A DNA stretch of 64,000 bases, from contig JAQFVV010000072.1 in assembly GCA_028023455.1 (NCBI GenBank), positions 1,138,501 through 1,202,500 of the forward strand, read 5' to 3'. The notes under the pieces were generated by a model, which saw only the letters and a list, made by a program, of their open reading frames with translations, ran no database searches and had not been told where the DNA came from. This DNA comes from Epiperipatus broadwayi. Its lineage: Eukaryota > Onychophora > Udeonychophora > Euonychophora > Peripatidae. The translations under genes were made by a program, and so were the position numbers. The stretch's first letter is position 1. Each line of letters opens with the position of its first letter. Shown here one piece after another: positions 24,811 to 36,620 of this stretch.

Positions 24811-25280
24811 ATAACAAACCATTTAAATTTACAACACCATTATTTCCAACAACTCTTAGCAAAAGTTTAATATTTATACTAACATGTAAAGTCTCCAAAA
24901 AAAAAAAACCTCTTTTAATGGTATTGCTGTAATAATACTAACCAATAAATATTGAAGTAGAAAAACTAATATAATGAACACTAATATCCTTGTGCAAGGC
25001 AAGTTTTAATTCCATTAGCCTTTCATTTATACAATAAAGAATTCTAATAATAAAAAATACTAGACTTTATAGCAAATCCAACATCATGCATTATCCTTTC
25101 ATTGACAGATCTGCCTTTCTTTAAAAAAAAAAATCTATTCACTTGCTCTATTAAACTTTCCTTCCTCTAGAAAACAGCCAGTTCCACTAAGAACAGATAC
25201 ATAAATTTTTAAATTTTGACAGCTCCACAGCCACTACTCCAAACTTCCATTCTGGTCTAAAGAGTTTGTTTAAAGCTCAT

Positions 25281-27235
25281 ATATTCACTGCACCTATATT
25301 TAGGGGGGATATAAGATTTAACTTTAAAAATATCACTGCATTCCATTTTACACTACTACTGTTATAATTTTTACTACTATTATTCTCAGTACAAATACCT
25401 ATATAATAGAACCAAAATTAAAACAGAAGAAAGCTTTATATTTTCAGAACATAAAAAAAACACTGGCCACACTTTTCAACCAACAAACGCTAAAATGATC
25501 TGCACAGAAAGAAGTGATGCAAAACACAAACTCAAAGAAGCTTGCTATATATATAGCAAGCAATCCGACAAGGATAAACAGAAGAGAGGTTTGTTTTGAC
25601 GATAAAGCTTCTCCACAAACTTTTCACAGTTAACATTGAACTATGATTATGGAACAAAGATTTCCTGAAAGTGCTCAGTTTATTAACTACCATAGCTTCA
25701 TTATATGTGCACAAACAAAAATTACAGAATTATCACAATGAAAGGAAATCTGCCAAATGCAACAACCTAGCCTGACTATGTGAGGCAAGCCATTTTTTAG
25801 ACTTCATTTTCTGGGTCCCTCCATTTCCATGTTAGCCAGGGCATTCCTAAATAGGGCTGCCTAAACATAAATCTTTGCCAGCCAAAATTCCTGTCTCACT
25901 GAAATTCAGTTTCAAACTGATTCATTGGTGATTGTATTGCCTAGAGCAAAAATCTCAACTAAGAACTGCCAACCTACTAAGACTGATTCCATCATTGCTT
26001 TCTTAATTCTCAACAGCATCATTAAACAAGAAAAAAAGGGAGTTAGATCCAGAAATACTGCATGTGTATTTAAAGAATGGAAATGTTGCACAAAATACCA
26101 CAATACTAATTGTGGATGGCATAAAAGCTTACAGCGAGGGGTCCTATAATAATTTAAGTAACAGAAAAAGGAAAAGAGAGAAAAGAAAAGACTGTAGTAG
26201 AAAGGATCATATACTTTGATGAACTAACATCCTACCCTGTAAAGTAGCAGGACTCTTGGTTGGACATTGTTTGTTAATCATAATTGGCCTTCATATCTAA
26301 AAATCTTTCCACTATCTGCTATCTGTGAAGCCCACTAATAACCTAGGCACATTCATAACATAATTATCTAAAATTCCATATAAAATTTTCAAAAATAAGA
26401 AGTATGCTTATAATCTTTCAGCCTTTTTATAGAATTCTTCTTAATGAATTTGTGAATGTTAAAATTCATTTTTGTGTGTACATATGTATGCATTCATAAT
26501 GTATGCAGTAAAATATTTGGAACCATTACATATTAATAATTGATGGCTTAAATTATTTGCTCTTGTTATTAATTTTTAAAAAAAGATCACAGAAAAGAGA
26601 TGTTACTAATTTTTATTCTATCCAGAGATATGAAAGTGGTATAATAGTCATTTTGTCAGTTAAATGATAGACCATTAAAATAATGACTATAAAATTTGTG
26701 TTAAAAGAGTTCTAAAAAGTGATAAATTGCCACCAGGTCCTGGTTATCTTTATCTAATTTAATTATGAAAAACTTAAAATATACAAATATTTTTTTAATA
26801 AATCTGTTTACATTTATTATAATTACCAAATATATTAGTCCTAATTGCTGCAATATGGTGTTAGCTATTATATTGACAAGTCAGACAATACTATCCAAAA
26901 AATAATTAATTTCTTTTCACCTACTCTAGAACCATCTAATGTAAGCTTAAGCAATCAATGAATATCAGGTGTAATATTGTATAATACTGCCATCTCTAGA
27001 AGTTTATGACATTGCCTTTGTCAGTGAGAACTAGATTCAAAGCTAGAACTAATGCATCTAACAGTCATATTTTATTATTTTATACTCACTATTCAAGTTA
27101 AATGCCTGAAATACATATAAATAAAAAACAAAACACAATACAAATTATGTCTATATTTATATATTGCACTATTTCCATCATCTAATATAAGTATTGAATG
27201 TGTTTTTAAAAAATTAACTTGATTTAAATATTCCA
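25281..27235. other. Unassigned non-coding stretch
   Basis: 25740-26150 is less AT-rich than its surroundings and may be the worn 5' part of the LINE or an old transposon. Short frames here are not recognised. Nothing firm in the rest. Confidence 0.35.
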
Positions 27236-27420
27236 AATACATTCAACAGTTGGTAATATCACCCAGGTTAGTATATGCACAACATTTTGAGAGGTTTTAT
27301 TCTACTCTCTTCTTCAGGTGTTGCTGACCCGACCAGTGACAGTTTTAAATGGGATTCTTGAGTATTGAATTTTAAGGTAATGCTCTAACCAACTGAGCCA
27401 TCCTGCCAAAGACAATAGTC
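27236..27420 (-). mobile_element. tRNA-headed SINE, copy 1
   Basis: On the minus strand: a tRNA-like head GGCAGGATGGCTCAGTTGG, a CTTAAAATTCAATACTCAAG linker, then a CAGCAACACCTGAAGAAGAG body and a CTCAAAATGTTGTG block. The same order occurs at 42140-42318. The B box is weak. Confidence 0.75.
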
Positions 27421-29344
27421 AGTAGAAATTAAATATACTTATCTATGAGATTCCTCCTGATTTCTCCACTTTTTCACAAGAGCAAAGATAATTAATAATT
27501 TCAATACATTATGTATAGACACCCTAGGTTGACTTATGGGATTGTTTGCCATTGTCATATGAGCAGCTTCTTTAAATTTTGTTTTTTATACCTTTTCTTC
27601 TCTATCCAATATTTTTGCATTTTCCCAATTGAACACATCCCAAACTAACACACCACCATCACAAACCTTCAGGAAAACACAAAATACAAGTTAATTTTCT
27701 TGCCTAGTTATATAGCTCTGATATTTAGTTTGCTCCTGTGTATTTGAGAAAGTCACGTGCTACCTCTTTAAATCAATAAATAATACTAAGACCGAATTAG
27801 TTTGATTCCAAGAGCATTATATTGTGTTTGAAAACTACATCTAGGTTTACTGAAAACTCAGTAGATAATCTTCACAGAATTACAAATTATGAATAGATAG
27901 ATGATGATTTAATTAGATATAATATTTTCCAATTATTTATAATAGTTTTCACTTTATAAAGAAATTTATACTGCTTTTTATTTTCCTTTATCTTTTTATA
28001 AACAGGGTCTGCATTTTCTTATATTTTGCTTTGCTTTCTACTGTTTGTTTTTTCTTAGTATTTTGCTACTATTTGGACAGCAATACTAAATAATCATAAC
28101 TACTCTTGCTACAAATTTTATAGAGTTAGAATGCCATTTTTATAATTTCTATTAATCGGAAATGACTCACGTTACTTAAATATAATAATAATAGATGCGT
28201 ATGGCGTCAAATGAAGGGTAACTTAGAATATTTATAAATGTTATGTCTGACTTACTCCTGTGTACTATATATATAATTTTATCGTTTGTTTATATCTTTT
28301 AGAACAATATGCAATCCAAAATTCTATTTCTGTCACGTTAATTATGTTAATCGATTCACAATGTTTAACATCGTTAAAAAAACACTTTAAAAACTTTTTT
28401 CTTTTGCGAAAGAAGCTTGTGATATAGGAGATAAATAACTTCATCTTTTTTTTTAAAAAATTGCACTTAATTAAGATAAAAATGAACACTTTGCATTAAA
28501 CTCTAAAACAAAGAGAGTAAGCGAATTGCTGATATGGAAATCTAACCAAGCAATTGTTAAATAAAAACAACATTTAAAGAGGTGATCAAAATAAAAAAAG
28601 GCAAATGATAATGTAATTAATCTTTCGATAATACAGTTTTATCAGAATTCTCTACACCAAACAATATTGTATTTGTAAAGAGAAAAAATATATTTTGATT
28701 AGATTTTGAATATTTTGACTATTTAAACATATCTTCGTATAAAGATAAGTAAATAAAAATTTACTGTCTGTACGTAATTAAAGAGATACTAGTGGTTTAA
28801 TGTCTATGAAGATTTTGTAGGTATAAAACTTATCGTGTTTTTTTTTTAAATATGTATATCTGAAATCAGAAATAAAAACTTAACGGATTAATTCGTCAAA
28901 AATAAAAAAAAATCTCTGGTATTAGTTATTAAAAATTGAGTAGCTATTTATATATATTTTAATAATTATTATTAAACTGTTTGCTCATTTCAATTATTAT
29001 TAAGAAAAATAAGTGTTATATATATATATAATCGTCATGTTTATCAAGTTGCAACCCTAAAAAAAAAAACACAACTATAATTTAAATGAAACACCTCATT
29101 CCTAGATATTCTATATATATATGGTTTGATAGTATAATAAAATTATTTGAAGAAATGCCAACCTTGATTTTGTAATAACTCATGCTTGATTAAAGATTTA
29201 GAATCAAAAATAAGGCCAAAATTAATTAAATTACCATCTGGTTTTTTGAATTACTTTACTGCCTAACTTTAAAAAAAAAAAAAGTAAAGAACTAGAATTT
29301 TTGGTCCTCCTAGCAAATTTTTTTTAAAAAGGACTTTTTAATAT
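27421..29344. other. AT-rich non-coding stretch
   Basis: About 1.9 kb. No ORF above chance, no RNA gene or recognised repeat. Confidence 0.5.
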
Positions 29345-29454
29345 ATATATATTTTTAAGTGTCATAGCATCGGCCGGGACGCGAACCCGCAACCTGGGCA
29401 ATTGCCTGCAAGTGCAAGGCAGTCGCGCTGACCTCTCGACCACCAATGCAAGAC
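29345..29454 (-). mobile_element. Variant tRNA-derived mini-SINE, copy 5
   Basis: Minus strand: GTCTTGCATTGGTGGTCGAG, a tRNA-like body with an expanded arm, B box GGGTTCGCGTCCC, and the acceptor pair GCATTGG/CCGATGC. It ends in TATGACAC and a short T/A tail. The 13-bp target duplication GACTTTTTAATAT lies at 29332-29344 and 29455-29467. The GC content is markedly above the surroundings. Confidence 0.85.
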
Positions 29455-29760
29455 GACTTTTTAATATTTATACTACATTTTAATACTTTTTTGAATATAT
29501 ATAAAACAAGAGTCCTAATTGCAGATGTTAGATTCACTACAGATACTGATGGTGAAGAGAAATGTTTTACTGTATATAGAGCATAAACAGATTATGAATC
29601 GTGTCAACCTGTTAATATTGTGTTTGAGATGTAGACATTAATCAATAAGTTAAAGTTATTCTTTATTAAATATCAGAAATAACTGTTATATACATAACAG
29701 TTTGGATTCATTATTTGTTTTGATATAAATCTAATATTACAAGTTTATATAACTTTAGTT
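29455..29760. other. AT-rich non-coding stretch
   Basis: Nothing recognised after the SINE target duplication. Confidence 0.5.
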
Positions 29761-30300
29761 TATATAATGAGATATTATTTTATATAGCGCTATATTTTTA
29801 TACTGTAATAGTGATATTAGCGATTAAGCCAATGCACATGCGCTTGGATTCATTCCATCTTTTCTAAAAAACTATATCTTGTGTCTGGAAAAGTGAGAGT
29901 ATTCATTTATAATTTATCTGTAAAGCGCATGTGCATTAGCTTAATCGCTAATATCACTATTACAGAATAAAAACATACGTTAAATAAAATAATATCTCAT
30001 TATATATGTTTAATTTCAACTAAAGAATGATGTATGGTAAATTGTAAAGATTTCGCAAGCATCATTCGTTTAAGCATAATAAATGTAATTTAAAGTGATT
30101 GCTTAACATCTTCACGCTCTCATTTCCATATGCTTAAGATTTGCCCAATACATAAATGTTTGGGTCAAAGGATGGGTGGATTCATTCCATCTTTTCTAAA
30201 AAACTATATCTTGTGTTTGAAATAGTGAGAGTATTCATTTATAATTTATCTTTAAAGAACATGTGCATTGGCTTAATCGCTAATATCACTATAACTTTAG
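29761..30300. mobile_element. Family F foldback element, copy 1
   Basis: The inner inverted arms 29806-29844 and 29923-29964 pair almost perfectly (GTGATATTAGCGATTAAGC side) and contain GCGCATGTGCATT. The outer ends ATGAGATATTATTTTATATA also pair. After a linker (30009-30150) most of the right arm is repeated directly at 30178-30297. The same unusual layout occurs at 32326-33150. No ORF and no transposase. Confidence 0.8.
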
Positions 30301-32325
30301 TTTGTAAAAGTTTACCACAACTGAATTTAGCTAAGGGTAGAAATGACTGCAGAAAGGTCAATTTAATGGTTTGGTGGGTATTTAGACACAATGATGCAAC
30401 ACAATACTCTACTTTAATTGTTGTGGTATTTCACAATGCTTTGCTTAACTAATCATATTTTCTGCTGTGTATTGCAGAATATTTTAATAAATAGTATTTG
30501 TTTGTCATATGGAAATAAATACTGTTTGCTAAATAAATCAAATAATTTATTGCTCAGGATTTCATAGGAAGTTTGAGCACAAGAGATGATAGAACTGGAA
30601 CCATGATGCATAGATCATGAGTTCCAGTGTCTATTAATCTCCCATTATACTAAATCGCATAGGATATTGCTATTTGTTTATATTAGATAAACAGATAGGT
30701 GTACTCATGTTTTTTCACAATCTATGTTTATTGCTTTCTATCAGTTTTAATTTTCTATGAACATGTTTTCAAGTTATGACTATCTATGATTAATTTATCT
30801 TAGTTACGTATGTTTAGGGTGTTTACAATTTCAATCTAGAGAATGTTTATTCCATTGATATGTTATAATTTAAACTCATATGATGCTAATAAATTGAACC
30901 ACTTCAGCATATGAAAGAAAACATAATAAAAATTTATAAGATAATAAGAAAATGTTCAGCAATGGTTGGTGGTTTATCTGAAGAAGTGAAGTTGGGCCAC
31001 ATAGTTTTTTTAAAGCTTTGAAAAAGAAATTAGATCTTGATCAATCCAATGGCTGTGCAGATTCCAACTACATTACTATAAGAATGAAATCAATTTAAAC
31101 TGTTGAAGTATCACAAGTGATTATTATCACTGACATATGATGTAATGGGACTTTAATTTTTGGAACATATTATGTTTGAGTCCCCAAGACTAATAAATTA
31201 CGTTACCATTTTAACTATCTAATAATTTGTCTGTTTAAAAATAGGAAAAAAAGTTTTATAATAATTAAAAAAGCCTAAAAATGACTGGAGATTCTTTTTA
31301 GAGATCTAAAAGTCATGGATCTTCTTCATCTTATTGCAGGTTAGTCAGATAATCTTCATTCAGTCTTTTTACCTAGAGGTTCTAGATTCTAGATATCAAA
31401 AATGCACATCTGATTTTATTTCTATCTTCTTTAAATTTGTTTGATAGTTTTCTAGTGGATTATAACAAACATTTAGGAGCCTTAGCCATGAGAAAAAAAA
31501 CTTCAAAGTGAGGCAGTGGATGTCATATTTCTGCAACCAGCTGAATATACTAAAATATTGCCAAACTATTGATATATTTATTAAAGGGCAATTAATTTAT
31601 TTTGATTAGAGCTATGAATATGAGGCAATATGATGTGAAAGTGCTCAGCTGTTACTTATTTATAGATTTATATGAGTACTTAATATAGCTTCTCCTGCCA
31701 GACCTTCAACACGCTTGTAATTTTGTTTTAACTAGATCTTTAAGTTTGATTATTACCAATACTTTTAATGTGTGTCTACTAATAGGTAGTTGAAGATAAG
31801 CATGCAGTAAACCAATTATTAAACCAATCTTTTTTCAGATTATGTGCAAAGAAATTGATAGATTGATAAACGTATCCTTACATAGTGTTTGGTTTATCAA
31901 GCATTGATAATCTCCATGAATTCTGATTTCTAGACATATAAGACAAGTGATAAAAATATCAACAACTTATGACTTATGATAGTATCAAAATTTGTTGTCC
32001 ACATTTATGAATATTTATTTTTACGATTTATTATGCTGCTCATATAGAGTTCACGTTGACTATAAAAATTTTAAATGGCTGAAGCAGACATATTTTATTA
32101 AATTTCCATGTTACTTGGTCAAAACAATCAATCACAAATGAAAGATTTAATTGTTTTTGTTGTTTTTTTATTGATGATAGAAGTTCTGTCTGCCAGCCTG
32201 TATTCCACCCCCAGGCCATGGCCATGATAGAGAGATATGATATCTCAACACCACAAGACCTTTAAAATATGTAAGGCATTAACATATAAAAAATCATTTT
32301 AAACTACAATTATCTAAATAAGCAT
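30301..32325. other. AT-rich non-coding stretch
   Basis: About 2 kb. A short palindrome ACTGGAAC...GTTCCAGT occurs at 30594-30632, inside a weakly tRNA-like segment. Nothing else is recognised. Confidence 0.45.
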
Positions 32326-33150
32326 TTATTTTATATAGCGCTATGTTTATAATTGTAATACATTTAAAGATCAGCCTTTCAAGCTATTGTGCATGCGCTT
32401 TTTACAAGTGTTAATAATAAATGAATACTTTCATTCCCAATATGAGATATAGTGTTTATGAAAGAATAAAATGAATCTATTTATTCTTTCCAACCCCAAT
32501 GCTTATATATGGGCAAATCTTAAGTACTGGAAATAAAAGCGACTGGAAAGTTCGTCGACGTCATTCAGTCAGATATCGTAAACAGTAATTTAAAGTGAGT
32601 GGTTTATCCTCACGCTTTCATTTTCAGTACTTAAGATTTTCCCATATATAAGCATTTGGGTTGGAAAGAATAAGTGGATTCATTTTATTCCTTCATAAAT
32701 ACTATATCTCATGTTGGGAATGAAAGTATTCATTTATTATTAACACTCATAAAAAGTGCATGCACAATAGCTTGAAAGGCTGATCTTTAAATGTATTACA
32801 ATTATAAATATAGCGCTACATAAAATAAATGCTTATTTACATATGTTTAAGTTTCATTTGAGAGTGATGTTTAGTAAATTCCAGATAATTTCGTCGACAT
32901 CATTCATTCGGATATCGTAAACAGTAATTTAAAGTGAGTGGTTTATCCTCATGCTTTCATTTCCAGTACTTAAGATTTGCCCATATATAAGCATTTGGGT
33001 TGGAAAGAATAAGTGGATTCATTTTATTCTTTCATAAATACTATATCTCATGTTGGGAATGATAAGTATTCATTTATTATTAACACTCGTAAAAAGCGCA
33101 TGCACAATAGCTTGAAAGGCTGATCTTTAAATGTATTACAATTATCTAAA
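32326..33150. mobile_element. Family F foldback element, copy 2
   Basis: The left arm (about 32330-32530) begins TATAGCGCTATG and includes AAGATCAGCCTTTCAAGC and GTGCATGCGCTTTT. The right arm (about 32628-32833) is its inverse and ends in TATAGCGCTACA. A linker with TTTCGTCGACATCATTC follows (32834-32920), and then a second right arm to 33147. The centre and linker share GTAAACAGTAATTTAAAGTG. No ORF. Confidence 0.85.
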
Positions 33151-33483
33151 GAAATTTATTTTTGATTAATTTGAATACATCACATTCTAAAAAATAAGTT
33201 TGAAATTAGCACTCTATGAGTTACAAATGGTAACAGGCAAAAATTGTTAGCATTATTGCTAGATGTTTTCAATTTCTGATGATCATATAAAAAGCATTGT
33301 CCCTATTCATAAATTTTTAATCATAGTTTACCACATGGGTGCTTTTTTTAACCATTTTGAAATGATCAAATATTAGCATTAAATAAAAAGACAAAATGTT
33401 TAATCAATAATAAAAATAGTTAGTCATTTTTTTCTTTTTTAATATTATGAATGAATACATCTCGCTTTCAAATCTAAATATTT
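33151..33483. other. AT-rich non-coding stretch
   Basis: Nothing recognised. Confidence 0.5.
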
Positions 33484-33662
33484 CAGACTGGCTTAGATAT
33501 ATAGAGAGACAAGTGGAGAGGAGGGTGGACCACCCTTTTCTTGTAAAATTCTCTGTCTTGTGTTTACGGATTGATCATTATTCAGAAAGCCATTATAACA
33601 TCTGATTGGCTGTCAGATAAGTATTAGAATAAGCGCTGAAAGGTTTGCAGCCTTTCAATTTA
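33484..33662 (-). repeat. Family E dispersed repeat, copy 2
   Basis: The reverse complement aligns with 10690-10882 over most of its length, with roughly a quarter of positions differing by eye. The hairpin is a perfect 13-bp palindrome here, GGGTGGACCACCC (33525-33537). In the other copy it is GGTGGTTCCACC, so the stem is kept while the loop changed. Confidence 0.6.
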
Positions 33663-34534
33663 ATTTTTAATTTTGTAAAGTAAATAATACATTTAATAAA
33701 AGTAATGTGCAGATGTTTAATACTGTACTCTCTCTTCTGTTTTTGCTGGTGTTGTTTTCTTTATATAAATATATAATTCTTTTTTTCTTTAAATGGTTAT
33801 ATTCATTTGTGAGTTGCCACTACTAAGTTATGTTGTATACATTTTAAAAAAATATTTAATAATGCTAAATTAGGATACTTTAAATTTTTCCATCAGCTCA
33901 CCAGAAAAAAGAAAGTGATATATTTGTAATAGTCAGCAAATAAAATTTTACTTTTTTGAATAATTATATTATTTTTTTAGTCATTATAAAATGATGTCGA
34001 GACTAATTTTTCAATATAATAAAAACATGTTTATTCAACAGCTTTAAAATCTTTAAGGACGTATGTACACAAAATTTCATCTAAATGTTACAATATTTGA
34101 AAAAGTATTTAAAAAAATTCAACTAAAAGCATATTATTTATTCGCCTCCTCAATTTTTTAAAGTAAACAACATAATGAAGGTGACAAATTCAGGTGCAAA
34201 TTTGACAAAATCGAAATGGAAAAAAATAAACAACAAAATAAAGTTTTTTAAAAAAGAGAAAATAAAAAATGAATCTGACGAAGCAAAAAACCCAGCTTTA
34301 AAAGATATCTTTTTATTTCTTTATTAAAAAAAAAAAGCAGATTTCAGTTATATGTATATTAAATTCTCGCCCGAAGACAATAAAGTACTATATAACTAAA
34401 AGATAATATTCAGTAATAATTAGCTATTGCTTCCCATCACTATACTCAGATTATTTTACCATTTTAATATTTACAATTATAGTACTTAATATTCAAATAT
34501 AAGTACATTGTTTATACTTCACCTTAATGCAATT
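33663..34534. other. AT-rich non-coding stretch
   Basis: No ORF or recognised repeat. Confidence 0.5.
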
Positions 34535-34631
34535 AGAAGGGACTTGAATTCAGACTTTCAAGCTTCCTACAGCTATGCACTCCAATTTTATACAACTGAT
34601 ATACACGACACATACATGTGAAAAAGATAAA

Positions 34632-34708
34632 TGATCTCCAATATGACTCCAATATGACGTATTTCGTGCTGAACCAGCCCTCATCATTTGGTCCAGAGCA
34701 TCATCTCC
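34632..34708 (-). ncRNA. Degenerate hammerhead motif, left arm
   Basis: The reverse complement gives ACCAA-ATGATGAG, stem II GGCTGGTTCAGC, and CGAAATACG. The conserved C3 is A, and a 14-bp duplication lies in the stem III/I region, so self-cleavage is unlikely. It preserves the ancestral CGAAA. Confidence 0.6.
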
Positions 34709-35120
34709 TACAATCAGTGCTCAGTTTATATTAAGATAGCAAATCTTCAAACTTTAGCAGACAAGCTTCAATCTTCTTCAGTCTCCAACTCTTCAGCCAT
34801 CCATATTATTGAAAATCCGACGATGGAACACTCAACTCAAAGCCCCTGTTGATACCAATATTATTGTTATATCCATTTCTGTGTATTTAAATGGACATGT
34901 TAAGGTCCTATACGTGAGGGGTCAGAGTGACTTATAATCAACACGGGTATGACAATAATATTTGCATCAACAGGAACTTTCAGTATTCAATCATTAGATT
35001 TTCAATGATATGGATGGCTGAAGAGTTGGAGGATGGAGAAGATTGAAGTTTGTTCATTAAAGTTTAAAGATTTGATATTTTAATATAAACTGAACACTGA
35101 TTGTATATATGTGTAAGAGG

Positions 35121-35184
35121 TGGTGATATGGACCAACTGATGAGTGCTGGTTCAGCGCAAAATATGTTTATTGGAAATCATTTT
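35121..35184 (+). ncRNA. Degenerate hammerhead motif, right arm
   Basis: ACCAA-CTGATGAG-TGCTGGTTCAGC is followed by GCAAAA instead of CGAAA, so the essential G12 is lost. TTGG of stem I remains. Confidence 0.6.
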
Positions 35185-35228
35185 ATATTCTTCACATGTA
35201 TGTGATCATGTGTATCAGTTGCATAAAA

Positions 35229-35639
35229 TGAATTATAGTATTTGATAAATTAAAAAAAAAGGGCTCGTTATATATACATATAAATAAGACTTTATTGTAA
35301 GAAAAGTGAGATTACTATAAATTCACAAATATTCTAAGGCAAAATTTATAGATTTTTTTATTTAAAAAAAAAAAACTTTTTCGCATAGCATTCTCTAATC
35401 AAGAATGTTTAAATGATGTAGAGAAAATCAAATCAAGTATCTATGATTGTCTAAAGTTTGTGATCATATGTTTGATTATTCCCACCATGTAGTTGAATTG
35501 TTGAATATTTAAAAAAATTCAAATTTTATTTATACTTTTCTAAATATAATCAATTTGTTAATAAAAACCCAAGTAAGTGTGAAATGCAATATTTTGGGTA
35601 GTGTTATTTGTCACTCTTTTTCATGTATTGAAGACTTGA
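35229..35639. other. AT-rich spacer between two family A elements
   Basis: No gene or recognised repeat. Confidence 0.5.
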
Positions 35640-36012
35640 CTGTGTATGAGGGGTCAGATTGACCTTAGGTCAACATGGGTAACAAGAATCTCAGCCTCAG
35701 GGTGGCCTCTGAGCATTCCATCATCAGATTTTCAATTGGATAAATGATTGAAGAGTTGGAGTGTGGAGTGAATTGAACCCTGTCCATTAAAAGTATGAGG
35801 ATTGGCTATCTTAATATATATCTGAGCACTTATAGCATATATGTGTAGAGATAGTAATCTGTACCAACTGATGATTGCTGGTTTAGCATGAAATATGTAT
35901 ATTGGTGATCATTTATCTTTTTCAACATATATATATTCAAGTGTATCAGTGTTATGAGATAGTGTGGAGGGTGGTGGGTCATGTGAAAGTCTGTGCTCAT
36001 ATACCCTATATA
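35640..36012 (+). mobile_element. Family A element, copy 5 (centre and right arm)
   Basis: Starts at GTATGAGGGGTCAGATTGAC, continues through CAGATTTTCAATTGGATAAA and the ribozyme, and ends at GTGAAAGTCTGTGCTCATA. The left arm is absent. It is closest to the copies at 24512 and 60562. Confidence 0.75.
35850..35914 (+). ncRNA. Hammerhead ribozyme motif (family A)
   Basis: ACCAA-CTGATGA, stem II TGCT/AGCA with a T-T closing mismatch, GAAA, short stem III, and TTGGTGAT. Core complete, stem II weakened. Confidence 0.65.
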
Positions 36013-36059
36013 TTACATATATAAACACAGGTATATAATAAGCCTGTGTGTTTCAGTTA

Positions 36060-36240
36060 TTAACATAGGAATGTAATCTGTCATTTTGGGTGCATAAATA
36101 TTGAATTTAAAGTATTGCCCTAACCAAGTAATCAATTTTGTTGAAAGTTCAATTCCTATACTATTAGTACTGGATAGGCTTAAGGAGTGGAGAATAATGC
36201 TGCTAGTACTGTCACAGTTCAGGCTAGTAACACCTGAAGA

Positions 36241-36284
<44 letters not shown>

Positions 36285-36330
36285 GACTGTGAAACATTGT
36301 GTTCCATAATAATCTGTGTTATTATTAATA
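36060..36330 (+). repeat. SINE-like repeat with (AAT)15 grown inside its hairpin
   Basis: Carries a tRNA-like segment with B-box-like GAAAGTTCAATTCC and a GGAGTGGAGAATAAT block. This is followed by GTAACACCTGAAGAA, the AAT array (36240-36284) and GTGAAACATTGTG. The CTGAAGAA...GAAAC body is the same as in the SINEs at 27236 and 42140. The head seems arranged differently from those. Confidence 0.6.
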
Positions 36331-36454
36331 ATAGAATGTATTTACAAAGGTATAAATATAATTTTTTTCTAAAACACATTTAAAAATTGTACTTAAATAC
36401 ATAATATATCACAAATTAAGTTTGGTATGCTTTTTTAGGCTTCATCCTAATGGA

Positions 36455-36620
36455 ATTAGTGACTTTTAAATGCATACATATTGAATTTAAAATAGTCCTC
36501 TAGGTAACATGCTATTTTGTTATAGGTGAAGCCAGTAACATGTGAAAAATGGTGTGGAATAACAACACCTGAAACAATGAATTCTGTAGTAGTCTGTATG
36601 TTATTCAATAGTAAAACTTA
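36455..36620 (+). repeat. Second degraded copy of the same SINE-like repeat
   Basis: GCATACATATTGAATTTAAA, GTGAAGCCAGTAACATGTG and ACACCTGAAACAATG align in order with the preceding copy. It is heavily worn. Confidence 0.5.

Larger units (their letters stand above)
22030..25280 (-). pseudogene. Near full-length but degenerate EN-RT LINE relic
   Basis: Read downward on the minus strand: an endonuclease start with a LSGTGCFLEEGKFN-like block near 25170, KGRSVNERIMHD-like block near 25100, and FGDF near 24900. Next is RVVGNNGVVNLNGLL (24830-24870), duplicated as RVIGNNDVVNINGLLLNFGT before ITNSLGRKLGA (24376-24500). Linker and pre-RT follow: RKLKNDWRI near 23890 and FDALKATYGPEK near 23810. RT motif remnants follow, then QFKYPSSFISSKV near 22720. 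The C-terminal YGKPEHSFKGAID and NDSRK blocks end near 22170. The order matches APE-type LINE ORF2 proteins of the YGP...QLQEKCREQ...FKYLGS family. It has many stops and is split by a family A element. Confidence 0.8.
34535..35228. mobile_element. Family A foldback element, copy 4 (both arms)
   Basis: A full palindromic copy of about 690 bp. The left arm starts GGGACTTGAATTCAGACTTTC, the centre has GTGAGGGGTCAGAGTGACTT, and the right arm ends GATCATGTGTATCAGTTGCA. Ribozyme motifs in both arms carry core mutations. No ORF. Confidence 0.75.

Noticed and set aside
10690-33662. The two inverted family E repeats as terminal repeats of one giant (Polinton-like) element
   Set aside because: They are about a quarter diverged by eye. 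The 23 kb between them holds a host exon and unrelated LINE and hAT relics, with no Polinton genes.
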